Below are positions 38,258 through 49,720 of a stretch of DNA of 64,000 nt, one piece after another; position 1 is the stretch's first letter, and each line of letters opens with the position of its first letter. Location: the NCBI RefSeq assembly GCF_000012825.1, contig NC_009614.1, positions 1 through 64,000 on the forward strand. The letters run 5' to 3'. Source of the stretch: Phocaeicola vulgatus ATCC 8482 (lineage in GTDB: Bacteria; Bacteroidota; Bacteroidia; Bacteroidales; Bacteroidaceae). The notes beneath the pieces are model-generated. The model searched no databases, had not been told where the DNA came from, and worked only from the letters and a program-made list of their open reading frames with translations. The translations under genes and the position numbers were made by a program.

Positions 38258-40857
38258 TGTCCATTCAGTTTATTTCTCCGGCAAGGAGATTCGTCCATAA
38301 ACAAATAACTATCCTCATAACCGCCATAATCCACCACAATCTTTTCAAATACGATGGCAGGCTCCACCGGTTTCAGAACCAATGTATAGGTTCCGTCCGC
38401 ACGGTCGGGCAGGCTCAACTTCACCCGGGTCTTCACCACCCGACGGGCCACTGTGGGATACAGTACGCGATATACATTATCCGGATGCTCGTTCAACTCC
38501 GCATTGAAACAGACAGTCTGCTCCTCCCCTCCTTCAAAACCTACTGTGTAGCGATGACCTTCCCGTCTGAGGAAGGGCAGGGTGGATTTCACAATGACAT
38601 ACACATTTACCGTATCTACTTTTTGCGGTATTTTCATTTTATAAGAGAGCGAAGCTCCCTCAGCAGACTGTGTATAAGGCATCAAAGCCACTCCGCTCAG
38701 CGTACGTCCCATGTGCGGTATGACTGTCCAGGCAGTTTCCGGTGCCGCGGATGATGCAAAATAATGCTCCGCCTCCATGGAAACCACCCCTTTGTCACCG
38801 GCAAACAAATACCCTCCTACAGCCTGTTCCGGTTGCTCTATCCGGTAAACTTCCGGCAAACGGTCGGCAGGGAAATCATCGTTCCACGAAGTATAGCCTA
38901 TATGTTTCTGCGTCATCATTCCGTTCCACTTGCCTCCCGACATTTCTTCGTTGTATTCCCTGCACAATTCCGCATCGCGCCTAAACGCCTTCTCCACCTT
39001 GTCGGCCCACTCATTCGCCTGCGGATTGTTCTCCTGGTACAATTTGTGATTCATGGCTTGTGCATAGTACATTTCATACAGATTGGCCATCGCCTGCACA
39101 GGAAAAAGAATCAGTTGGCGATAAGCATCCCTGTAAGCGGCCTCCAGTTTCAAATACTGCCGCAAGGCTTCCGCCTCCAGCTTCACATATTCATCGGCCA
39201 CCTGCCTCCATTCCCCCGAAGCCAAGTGATAAGTATCCTTATCCAGCATCTCGGGAGTCACGCGTCCATTGTACTTGCAATACAGGTTCAGGATACGCAT
39301 GGCCTCATCCGCCTGTTCCTCACCGAACTGCTGCGCACAGAACGCTCGTGTATGCTCCAACAGATTCCCTGCCGCATAGCGTTCCGGATTCCAAGCCATA
39401 TTCATAAAAAGAGTGATAGGATACTCCATCGGCTTCAAATCACCCACATTCAATATCCAAAGCTTATCCACCCCATAGCTGTAAGTCAACTGAAGCTGTT
39501 CCCACATATTTTGTATAGGAGTTACATTCAACCATTTGGAATTACGGGGAGCCCCCACATAATCTACATGATAATACATCCCCCATCCGCCGGAATGCTT
39601 CCGCTCCTTTGCATCCGGCAACCGGCGCACATCCCCCCAGTTGTCATCACTCAGCAACATAATCACATCATCGGGCACACGGAGTCCCATGTCATAATAG
39701 CGTTGCACTTCTTTATAAATAGCCCATACCTGCGGACGTTTCTCCGGCGCTTTTCCCGTCACTTCCTTGATAATGCGACGCTGATTCCGGAATATCTTCT
39801 CCATCAGGCGCATGTTTTCCTCATCACGCGGCACATATTTGTCATCTTCTCCTTCCTTTCCACCCATCGGAGTATCACCGTCACCTCTCATACCAATGGT
39901 AATCAAATCTTCCGTATCGGCCGCACGCTCCATACCTTCACGGAAAAAACGGTCAATCACTTGCTGGTTGGAAGCATAGTCCCATGCCCCATATTCGCTG
40001 CGCTTCCTCACCCATTCCTGATGATTGCGTGCCATAGGCTCATGGTGTGAGGTTCCCATTATAATCCCCATCTCATGGGCGGTCTTGCTGTTCTCCGGAT
40101 CATCCGCATAAAAACTCCAACCCCACATGGCAGGCCACATAAAGTTACCGCGCAGACGCAAAATCAGTTCGAACACACGGGCATAAAAACGATGATCACC
40201 ATAATTCGTGCCATAAGTGTGTTTCACCCACCCGGTCAGGCAAGGAGCCTCGTCATTCAAAAAGATACCCCGATACTTTACCGCCGGTTCTCCCGCCGTA
40301 TAACTTCCACGCATCATCGAAAGATTCTGCCGGGGCATCACCGGCACATCCACCCAGTCGTACCACGGCGAAACACCAATCTGTTCCGAAAGCTCATAAA
40401 TCCCATAAATCGTTCCGCGTTTGTCACTTCCCGCAATGACAAGCGCCTCATTCACTCCGTTCAAGGGAGCAGACACCACAGTCATCAGGTATTTCTCATT
40501 CTTGCCCTCCAGCAATGAAGCATCTATCTTTTTCGCCTTTACCAATTCCCGGATATAACGGCTTTTCAACGTACCTACCATAATCATGCGCTTTACACCG
40601 GGAGTATAGCATAACCCGGCAGTCCGGCCACTCACCCGTTTAAAGTCATTCTGAAGATTCCTTACCGCTATCATCACACCGGCATCCTCCTGCTCGTCCA
40701 CCAATATTTCATTGGCCACTCCGTTTTCCATCAGAGTGAAACGGTCGGGAGCCAGCCGGTCAAAAGTAATCCCTTTATGATCTATAGCTCCTACATTCAG
40801 GCACAAGGTGGAGAACAAGAATATCCCCACGCATTTTTTTAGTTTCATTCTATTCAC
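38254..40857 (-). CDS. GH115 alpha-glucuronidase
   Basis: An 867-residue enzyme with signal peptide (about 1-24) and the GH115 core: KYRGIFLNDEAPCLTGW, LRLRGNFMWPAMWG, GTSHHEPMARN, GMRGDGDTPMGG and LLSDDNWGDVRRLP are hallmark segments. GH115 removes glucuronic acid from internal as well as terminal xyloses, so it complements GH67 on polymeric or long glucuronoxylan. A C-terminal beta-sandwich (about 690-860) is family-typical. It starts 3 bp after the upstream GH43 stop. Confidence 0.94.
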   Translation of the reverse strand: MNRMKLKKCVGIFLFSTLCLNVGAIDHKGITFDRLAPDRFTLMENGVANEILVDEQEDAGVMIAVRNLQNDFKRVSGRTAGLCYTPGVKRMIMVGTLKSRYIRELVKAKKIDASLLEGKNEKYLMTVVSAPLNGVNEALVIAGSDKRGTIYGIYELSEQIGVSPWYDWVDVPVMPRQNLSMMRGSYTAGEPAVKYRGIFLNDEAPCLTGWVKHTYGTNYGDHRFYARVFELILRLRGNFMWPAMWGWSFYADDPENSKTAHEMGIIMGTSHHEPMARNHQEWVRKRSEYGAWDYASNQQVIDRFFREGMERAADTEDLITIGMRGDGDTPMGGKEGEDDKYVPRDEENMRLMEKIFRNQRRIIKEVTGKAPEKRPQVWAIYKEVQRYYDMGLRVPDDVIMLLSDDNWGDVRRLPDAKERKHSGGWGMYYHVDYVGAPRNSKWLNVTPIQNMWEQLQLTYSYGVDKLWILNVGDLKPMEYPITLFMNMAWNPERYAAGNLLEHTRAFCAQQFGEEQADEAMRILNLYCKYNGRVTPEMLDKDTYHLASGEWRQVADEYVKLEAEALRQYLKLEAAYRDAYRQLILFPVQAMANLYEMYYAQAMNHKLYQENNPQANEWADKVEKAFRRDAELCREYNEEMSGGKWNGMMTQKHIGYTSWNDDFPADRLPEVYRIEQPEQAVGGYLFAGDKGVVSMEAEHYFASSAAPETAWTVIPHMGRTLSGVALMPYTQSAEGASLSYKMKIPQKVDTVNVYVIVKSTLPFLRREGHRYTVGFEGGEEQTVCFNAELNEHPDNVYRVLYPTVARRVVKTRVKLSLPDRADGTYTLVLKPVEPAIVFEKIVVDYGGYEDSYLFMDESPCRRNKLNGQ

Positions 40858-40860
40858 TTT

Positions 40861-42444
40861 TTAGTTACCGTATTCAAAATAATCTATATCCACATATCCT
40901 CCCAAATCTTTAGTAGCATAATTAAAAATAGCAAACTTGCTTCCCATAAAGAATTTGGTATAATCAAAAACCATTTTACAAGGCTCCCCTATTCGTTTCC
41001 ACGTTTTCTTGTCATAACTGTAGTAAAAAGTGGCTTCATCTTTTTTATCGGCAAAGTCGCCCTCCATACGAAGATAGACCACCTCTTTTTCACAATCTAT
41101 GCGTTCCTTCTCCAGTACTTCCACAGCAGTCACCCTTTTTTCCCGGTCCGAAAGACTGACAGACTGATGTGACATCACCCACTGCTTTTTCCCGTTCTCC
41201 ATGACCACAGCCAGCACTCCGGACAACCCATTAAAAGCACTGAAGCCCGCAACATCCCCTTCTTTCATCTTCGAGACATCCATAGCTACCACACCGCTGC
41301 ATTTCGGCCCGCTCATACGCTGGGTCAAGGTATTGGGAGCCAGAAACAGATTATCCACCACCCTTCCGGTCCTCAACCGCAGGAAACCCGGACGCTCTGT
41401 CAGCGACCAGCAATCGTCCAACGGATTATGGTTCCACTGCCAGTTCAAGCTCAACCGGCCGGTGTCGAAATCATCACTTCCCATGATACTTCCTTTACAC
41501 TCCTCTCCGGAAGCAGGCATCTCCATACACTCGGGCACACGTCCGTCCGCATCACCCAGTATCGGCCAACCGTCTTCCCAGCGGCAGGGCATCAATGTGG
41601 GCACACGCCCTATGCCGCCCCTATCCTGAAAAATAAAGCCATACCAGTTTCCGTCAGGAGTATCGACTATACAGCCTTGTCCCACGCCACCATATCCTTG
41701 AAATTCGGTTTCTAAAATCACCTTTTTCTCATACGGACCGGTTATCTGGTCAGCACGATAGCACACCTCACGACGCAACCGTCCGGGAATGCTCCAGTCC
41801 ATGGAAATCATCATCACGTAATATCTGCCGTTATGCTTGAATGCCTGACTTCCTTCCAGAAGTCCCTGCTCGTCGGCATCCCGCTCGAATATCTTTTGGT
41901 CTATACCTCCCGGCTCCACATCGCTCAGGTCGCTCTTGAGCTGACGAAGTTGTCCGGTGCCATAAAACAGATAGACTTTGCCGTCATCATCAAAAAACAA
42001 AGAAGCATCATGATGATGAGGCGGACGGGAGACTAATGTCCATTCGCCCGCCGGATCTTCGGCGGTATAGATATAACCACGATGAGGTTCATCATTGGGT
42101 GAGAACCATACATAGAACCGTCCGTCATGATAGCGGATGCTGGAGGCCCATTGTCCGCGACCATATACCGTGCCTTCCTTCAAATCATAACGGGGCAAGT
42201 CAGTAAGCCGTTGAAACACATAACTGATCGTTTCCCAATGCACCAAGTCCTTTGAACGCATCACCGGACAACCCGGCATCAGGTGCATGGTGGTGCTTAC
42301 CAGATAGTAATAGTTTCCCACCCTTATCATGGAAGGGTCAGGTACATCCGCCTCAATCACCGGATTATGGAAGATTTCCCGTTGTTGTGCAAACGCCCCC
42401 GACAAACCAATGAAGCAGGTAATAATAATAATGATCTTCTTCAT
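40861..42444 (-). CDS. GH43 beta-xylosidase/arabinofuranosidase
   Basis: A 527-residue exported enzyme with signal peptide to about residue 20. The five-bladed GH43 propeller shows catalytic base Asp36 (ADVPDPSMI), pKa modulator Asp146 (HHHDASLF) and general acid Glu197 (GLLEGSQAF). A C-terminal beta-sandwich (about 325-525) is the usual partner in the GH43 subgroup with xylosidase or arabinofuranosidase activity; the exact subfamily needs a phylogeny. It lies 8 bp after the GH43-CE1 fusion gene and 3 bp before GH115. Confidence 0.9.
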   Translation of the reverse strand: MKKIIIIITCFIGLSGAFAQQREIFHNPVIEADVPDPSMIRVGNYYYLVSTTMHLMPGCPVMRSKDLVHWETISYVFQRLTDLPRYDLKEGTVYGRGQWASSIRYHDGRFYVWFSPNDEPHRGYIYTAEDPAGEWTLVSRPPHHHDASLFFDDDGKVYLFYGTGQLRQLKSDLSDVEPGGIDQKIFERDADEQGLLEGSQAFKHNGRYYVMMISMDWSIPGRLRREVCYRADQITGPYEKKVILETEFQGYGGVGQGCIVDTPDGNWYGFIFQDRGGIGRVPTLMPCRWEDGWPILGDADGRVPECMEMPASGEECKGSIMGSDDFDTGRLSLNWQWNHNPLDDCWSLTERPGFLRLRTGRVVDNLFLAPNTLTQRMSGPKCSGVVAMDVSKMKEGDVAGFSAFNGLSGVLAVVMENGKKQWVMSHQSVSLSDREKRVTAVEVLEKERIDCEKEVVYLRMEGDFADKKDEATFYYSYDKKTWKRIGEPCKMVFDYTKFFMGSKFAIFNYATKDLGGYVDIDYFEYGN

Positions 42445-42452
42445 TTCTTTTT

Positions 42453-44990
<2,538 letters not shown>

Positions 44991-45021
44991 TTACGTTCCG
45001 TTCTTCACTGCTCAACAAGAG

Positions 45022-45029
45022 CAAAGGTA
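45022..45029 (-). promoter_or_regulatory. Sigma-ABfr -7 element of the GH43-CE1 operon
   Basis: The minus strand reads TACCTTTG 55 bp upstream of the operon's first ATG. The -33 region is degenerate, as expected for a promoter that needs an activator. It lies 33 bp from the nearest GTTACAT repeat. Confidence 0.6.
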
Positions 45030-45061
45030 AGGACATTCGCCTTATATCGGAGTGTAACCAT

Positions 45062-45089
45062 GTTACATAGTCCTTTTTCCATGTTACAA
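45062..45089. promoter_or_regulatory. Candidate HTCS operator (two 21-bp-spaced repeats)
   Basis: GTTACAT at 45062-45068 and GTTACAA at 45083-45089, start to start 21 bp, in the 230-bp gap between the GH43-CE1 gene and the HTCS. The same repeat and period occur upstream of the SusCD operon. TGTAAC at 45053-45058 forms an inverted half-site with the first repeat. Confidence 0.55.
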
Positions 45090-45158
45090 ACCTGCCCGAT
45101 ATGGCACAAAGTACCGAAATTACTCCTTATTTATTAGGCTATATATTCTTTTTTGAAT

Positions 45159-45166
45159 TATTTTTG
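45159..45166 (+). promoter_or_regulatory. Sigma-ABfr -7 element of the HTCS gene
   Basis: TATTTTTG lies 30 bp upstream of the HTCS start. No clear TTTG -33. Confidence 0.45.
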
Positions 45167-45196
45167 TGCACCTGAATTTACTGGGATATTTATATT

Positions 45197-48100
45197 ATGA
45201 TGAAACATACGATTCTTATACTATTTCTTTTTCTGTCTTTGTTGTGCCACGGACAATCGTACAAATTCTTCACAACAGACAGGGAACTTTCCAGCAGTCT
45301 GATCAACAAAATATATCAGGACCGGAACGGCATGATATGGATTGCCACCGAAGACGGACTGAACCGCTATGACGGAGCCAAGTTCATCACCTACAAGCAT
45401 GACCCGGAAAACGAGTACTCCCTCTGCCATAACTACGTACGAGTGCTGTACGAGGACAGCAAAGGACGGTTGTTCGTAGGAACCTATAACGGTATACAGC
45501 TATACGATCCGGAAACCGACAGCTTCAGCGCGCGAGCGCAATGGGAAGACGGAAAGACTTTTGACAGCAATATCATGTCCATTCTGGAACGTAGGAACGG
45601 AGAAATATGGGTATCGGGAAACAACTTGTGTACCATAACCATCACACAGGGGAAACTGACTGCACACAAACTGGACTTACCTATCCCCACCCAAATGACA
45701 GACTACATGATAGAGGACAGACAACACAATCTTTGGGTAACACAGGGTGAGAATGGTATCTACCGCCTCTCTGTGGACAATAAAAGCAAGCACTTTCTGA
45801 AACAAGAGAAGGGAATGACCATTGTGGACCTCTATGAAGACAACTACGGAGACATCTACCTGGCAACCATAGGCAAAGGATTGCTGAAATATAACCAACC
45901 AGCAGAAGAGTTCATTCCTATCCTTTATAAAGGAAAACAAAACCTGCCTATCAAATCCATCTGCCAGATAAGCCAAAACGAGCTTTGCCTGGGCACGGAC
46001 GGGAAAGGCACCAAGATTTTCAACATCCCCAAACAGCTCATCACGGATTACCCTTTTGATAATAATTACCTCGACTCCGGTACCTCCAAAGTACACTCCG
46101 TCCTGAAAGACAATGCAGGAAACCTATGGATAGCCATTTACCAGAAAGGGGTTATGATGATTCCCGCACAGCCCAACAGTTTCAAGTACATAGGCTACAA
46201 ATCAATAAACAAGAATATCATCGGCTCCAACTGTATCACCTCACTCTGCCGCGACCACAAAGGCATATTATGGATAGGTACTGACAACGACGGCATATAC
46301 GGCATCACCACAGAACTGAAGCAAAAAGTCCATTATGCCCCACATGACAGCCCCTCTTCGGTTCCTTCCACCGTTTTCGGCCTGTATGAAGACTCTGAAC
46401 ATAATCTGTGGTTCGGATCCTATACCAACGGACTAGGCAGACTGGATAAGAAAACAGGACAGTGCAGCTATCTGCAGAATCTGACAGACAAGAATGGAAA
46501 CCGTATCCAACGCGTGTATGATCTGGTTGAAGACCAGGACAAACGACTCTGGATAGCCACCATGGGAGCCGGACTTTTCTATTATGACTTGAAGACAGGA
46601 CAGTCTGTATATGACCCTAAATTCAATGCTGCCACCAAAAAATATAAATGGATAAGCTGTCTTTTGTACGCCGGTGACAACCACCTTTATGTAGGAACGT
46701 ATGACGGAATAAGATGTATAGACCTGAGCACCGACGACTTCAAGACTGAAGAAATCCTATCCAGACACATCATCCACTCCCTTTATGAAGACCCCCAAGG
46801 CAACATCTGGATAGGCAATTCCGAAGGACTGGCAGAATGGAATCCCCAAACCCAGCAACTAAAGACCTACACCACCGCCCACGGACTATCCAGTAACGCC
46901 GTATATGCTATCAAAGGAGACGGGCAGGACAACTTATGGATAAGCACCAATGCCGGAATGTCACGTTTTAATCTGAATACCCACACGTTCAGCAATTTCT
47001 ATGCAGACGACGGTCTGCAAGGAAATGAATTCAGCAAAAACGCCTCTTTTGCCGACCACAACGGCATACTCTGGTTTGGAGGTACAAACGGAATTACCTA
47101 TTTCAATCCTCAAGAGATTACGAATCCCGCAAAAAAATGGAACGTACGCATCATCGACTTCTATTTGCACGACCAACCCATAAGGAAAGGAATGTTGTCG
47201 GGCGGAAAAGAAATCATAAACACCTCCGTCTTTGAGGCCCGGGATTTCCACTTGTCACATAACGACAACGCTTTCAGCATCGAGTTCTCTACCCGCGAAC
47301 TAAATAATTCCGAACGTATCACGTATCTATATACCATAAACAACACCCCCTGGGTCAAACTTCCCAAAGGAGTCAACCGAGTGTCATTCAGCGACCTTCC
47401 CCCCGGCGATTATCATTTCCGGATCAAAGCCGAAGATTATCTGCTGGAATCCGACACCGATGAAATCACCATTCACATCGCACCGGCATGGTGGGCATCG
47501 GGCTGGGCCATGCTGATCTATGCCTTATTGGCAGTAGCAGCCGTCTATGGCATCATCCTGCAAATGAGACACCGTTACCGCATAAGACAGGAAATGATGC
47601 AACATATCCATGCCGAACAGATAAACGAAGCCAAGCTACAGTTTTTCATCAACATCTCCCACGAAATACGTACTCCGATGTCACTCATCATCAGTCCTTT
47701 GCAAAAACTGATGACAAACGATACAGACCACGAACGGCAAAAGAACTACCGCATCATCTGGCGCAATTCCGAAAGAATCCTGCGGCTGGTAAACCAATTG
47801 ATGGATATACGCAAGATAGACAAAGGACAGATGTCACTCGTTTTCCGTGAAACCGAAATGACCGGATTCATTAATGATTTGTGTGAAACCTTTACAGAAC
47901 AAGCGAACAAAAAACAAATTACTTTGCAGTTCCACCACGAGGGCGCCGACCACTTAAAATTGTGGGTGGACCCGGTGAACTTCGACAAAATTATCCTGAA
48001 CATCCTGTCCAATGCCTTCAAATTCACCCCCGAAGGAGGCAGTGTGGACATACGGCTACGCACCGGTAAGGACTCCACCCTGCCGAAACCATTGCAACAG

Positions 48101-49249
48101 TATGCCGAAATCACCGTGACCGACAGCGGAATAGGAATCGCCCCCAAAGAAACAGAACACATATTCGAACGCTTTTACCAGATACGGAATAGCCAAAACA
48201 ACTCAAACATAGGCACCGGTATCGGGCTGCACCTCACCCGCTCACTGGTGGAACTTCATCATGGAGACATCCGTGTAGAAAATAATCCGGACGGACAACC
48301 GGGATGCAGCTTTATCATCCGTATGCCTCTGGGATGCGCCCATCTGCGCAAAGAAGAAATGGAAGCCGACAAAGCTCCTCTCTTCCACACTCCGGCTCCG
48401 GTCCTCCCTGTTCCTTATGAAACCGAGGAAGAAGAAAACGGAAAAACACGAACCAAAACGAAATACAAAGTACTGGTGGTAGAAGACGATGAAGATATAC
48501 GCCGCTATATCTGCCGTGAACTGGCAAGCGATTACCATACCCTGGAAAGCTGCAACGGCAAGGAGGCACTGGAAAGCATCTTCAATAAAACCCCGGACTT
48601 GGTAATAAGTGATGTCATGATGCCCGAAATGGACGGACTTACCTTATGCCGCAAAATAAAGCAAAATGTGAACCTGAACCACATCCCGGTAATACTGCTC
48701 ACTGCCAAGACACGGGAGGAAGACAATCTGGAAGGTCTGGAAACAGGAGCCGACGCCTACATGACCAAACCTTTCCATATAGAGATATTGAGGAAAACGA
48801 CCGCCAACCTGATCCGCAGTCGTGAACGGCTACGCAATACCTATACCGGACAACAGACCCAAGGGGATAAGGTACAACCAATAGAAGTACAGTCCCCCGA
48901 TGACAAACTGATGGAACGAATCATGCGGGTCATCAACGAAAACCTGAGCAACCCGAACCTCACCGTGGAGATGATTACCACCGAGGTAGGCATTAGCCGC
49001 GTGCACTTGCACCGTAAACTGAAAGAACTGACCAACCAGACCACACGGGATTTTATCCGGAACATCCGACTGAAACAAGCGGCAGAACTGTTGTCGAAGA
49101 AACGGTACACCATAGCCGAAGTGGCGGACTTGACCGGATTCACCAATCCCAACAATTTCTCGACCGCTTTCAAGGATCTGTACGGAATGCCTCCCAGCAT
49201 GTACATGGAACAGCATTTGAAACAGGATAAGAATAAGGAAGAGAACTGA
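45197..49249 (+). CDS. Hybrid two-component system sensor/regulator (HTCS), xylan locus
   Basis: A 1,350-residue one-protein two-component system. Order: signal peptide (about 1-20), two groups of Reg_prop blades forming the periplasmic sensor (about 25-680, with repeated GLIWIGT-type motifs), a Y_Y_Y domain (about 690-760), a membrane helix (about 766-788), HisKA with His822 (INISHEIRTP), HATPase, receiver with Asp1139 (VISDVMMPEMDG), and AraC-type HTH (about 1240-1345). Such proteins bind an imported oligosaccharide in the periplasm and activate their locus. It is divergent from one xylan operon, so xylo-oligosaccharide is the likely signal. A second in-frame ATG lies at codon 2. Confidence 0.95.
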   Translation: MMKHTILILFLFLSLLCHGQSYKFFTTDRELSSSLINKIYQDRNGMIWIATEDGLNRYDGAKFITYKHDPENEYSLCHNYVRVLYEDSKGRLFVGTYNGIQLYDPETDSFSARAQWEDGKTFDSNIMSILERRNGEIWVSGNNLCTITITQGKLTAHKLDLPIPTQMTDYMIEDRQHNLWVTQGENGIYRLSVDNKSKHFLKQEKGMTIVDLYEDNYGDIYLATIGKGLLKYNQPAEEFIPILYKGKQNLPIKSICQISQNELCLGTDGKGTKIFNIPKQLITDYPFDNNYLDSGTSKVHSVLKDNAGNLWIAIYQKGVMMIPAQPNSFKYIGYKSINKNIIGSNCITSLCRDHKGILWIGTDNDGIYGITTELKQKVHYAPHDSPSSVPSTVFGLYEDSEHNLWFGSYTNGLGRLDKKTGQCSYLQNLTDKNGNRIQRVYDLVEDQDKRLWIATMGAGLFYYDLKTGQSVYDPKFNAATKKYKWISCLLYAGDNHLYVGTYDGIRCIDLSTDDFKTEEILSRHIIHSLYEDPQGNIWIGNSEGLAEWNPQTQQLKTYTTAHGLSSNAVYAIKGDGQDNLWISTNAGMSRFNLNTHTFSNFYADDGLQGNEFSKNASFADHNGILWFGGTNGITYFNPQEITNPAKKWNVRIIDFYLHDQPIRKGMLSGGKEIINTSVFEARDFHLSHNDNAFSIEFSTRELNNSERITYLYTINNTPWVKLPKGVNRVSFSDLPPGDYHFRIKAEDYLLESDTDEITIHIAPAWWASGWAMLIYALLAVAAVYGIILQMRHRYRIRQEMMQHIHAEQINEAKLQFFINISHEIRTPMSLIISPLQKLMTNDTDHERQKNYRIIWRNSERILRLVNQLMDIRKIDKGQMSLVFRETEMTGFINDLCETFTEQANKKQITLQFHHEGADHLKLWVDPVNFDKIILNILSNAFKFTPEGGSVDIRLRTGKDSTLPKPLQQYAEITVTDSGIGIAPKETEHIFERFYQIRNSQNNSNIGTGIGLHLTRSLVELHHGDIRVENNPDGQPGCSFIIRMPLGCAHLRKEEMEADKAPLFHTPAPVLPVPYETEEEENGKTRTKTKYKVLVVEDDEDIRRYICRELASDYHTLESCNGKEALESIFNKTPDLVISDVMMPEMDGLTLCRKIKQNVNLNHIPVILLTAKTREEDNLEGLETGADAYMTKPFHIEILRKTTANLIRSRERLRNTYTGQQTQGDKVQPIEVQSPDDKLMERIMRVINENLSNPNLTVEMITTEVGISRVHLHRKLKELTNQTTRDFIRNIRLKQAAELLSKKRYTIAEVADLTGFTNPNNFSTAFKDLYGMPPSMYMEQHLKQDKNKEEN

Positions 49250-49621
49250 AAATAATTTCCGGTTCTCTTTTCCACCAAGTACAGACCCAGTTTCCGCCGA
49301 ATGCAAACTTTGCGGATACAATGGTATGAACAAATACACTTTTCCTACAAAACACTCTTACATATACCTATTTCACGAACCTTTCTTCAGTCCATTCAGT
49401 CGGCATAACTCACTATTACACAATGCATAAGGCTGACAGTAGTCCTTTCAGTCTGCTATCAGTCCTTTCAGCCGATGGAAAAATATTTCCCAAGCTCTTT
49501 CCTTACTTCAAAACATATCCGACAGGAACAGACAGACCCCATATCCACCAATCGCAAACTACAAGCAGCAACAAGCTGTACAAGTATCCTTTACCAGCCT
49601 GATGAATACCCTAATTCCTCT
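49250..49621. other. Non-coding gap between HTCS and IS66, with a short repeat
   Basis: 372 bp without a supportable gene. Three imperfect copies of AGTCCWTTCAG occur at 49389, 49441 and 49461, the last two 20 bp apart. Otherwise nothing recognisable is seen; no GTTACA repeat is present. Confidence 0.4.
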
Positions 49622-49657
49622 GTAAGCATTCGGCCTCGTGCGTGTTTCTCTCCAAGT

Positions 49658-49710
49658 TATAATAAAGTCAAAAGCCAGACGAAGCATGTCTGGCTTTTGA
49701 CTTTATTATA
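49658..49710. terminator. Long hairpin inside the IS66 left end
   Basis: A perfect 23-bp inverted repeat (49658-49680 with 49688-49710) with a 7-nt loop and A/T-rich outer ends, just downstream of the tnpC stop codon. It probably ends tnp transcription and insulates the element from readthrough. Confidence 0.65.
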
Positions 49711-49720
49711 GCTTTCCTGT

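Noticed and set aside
38764-40050. 428-codon plus-strand ORF antisense to GH115
   Set aside because: A shadow of the GH115 gene: His- and Pro-rich with no recognisable domain or start signals.
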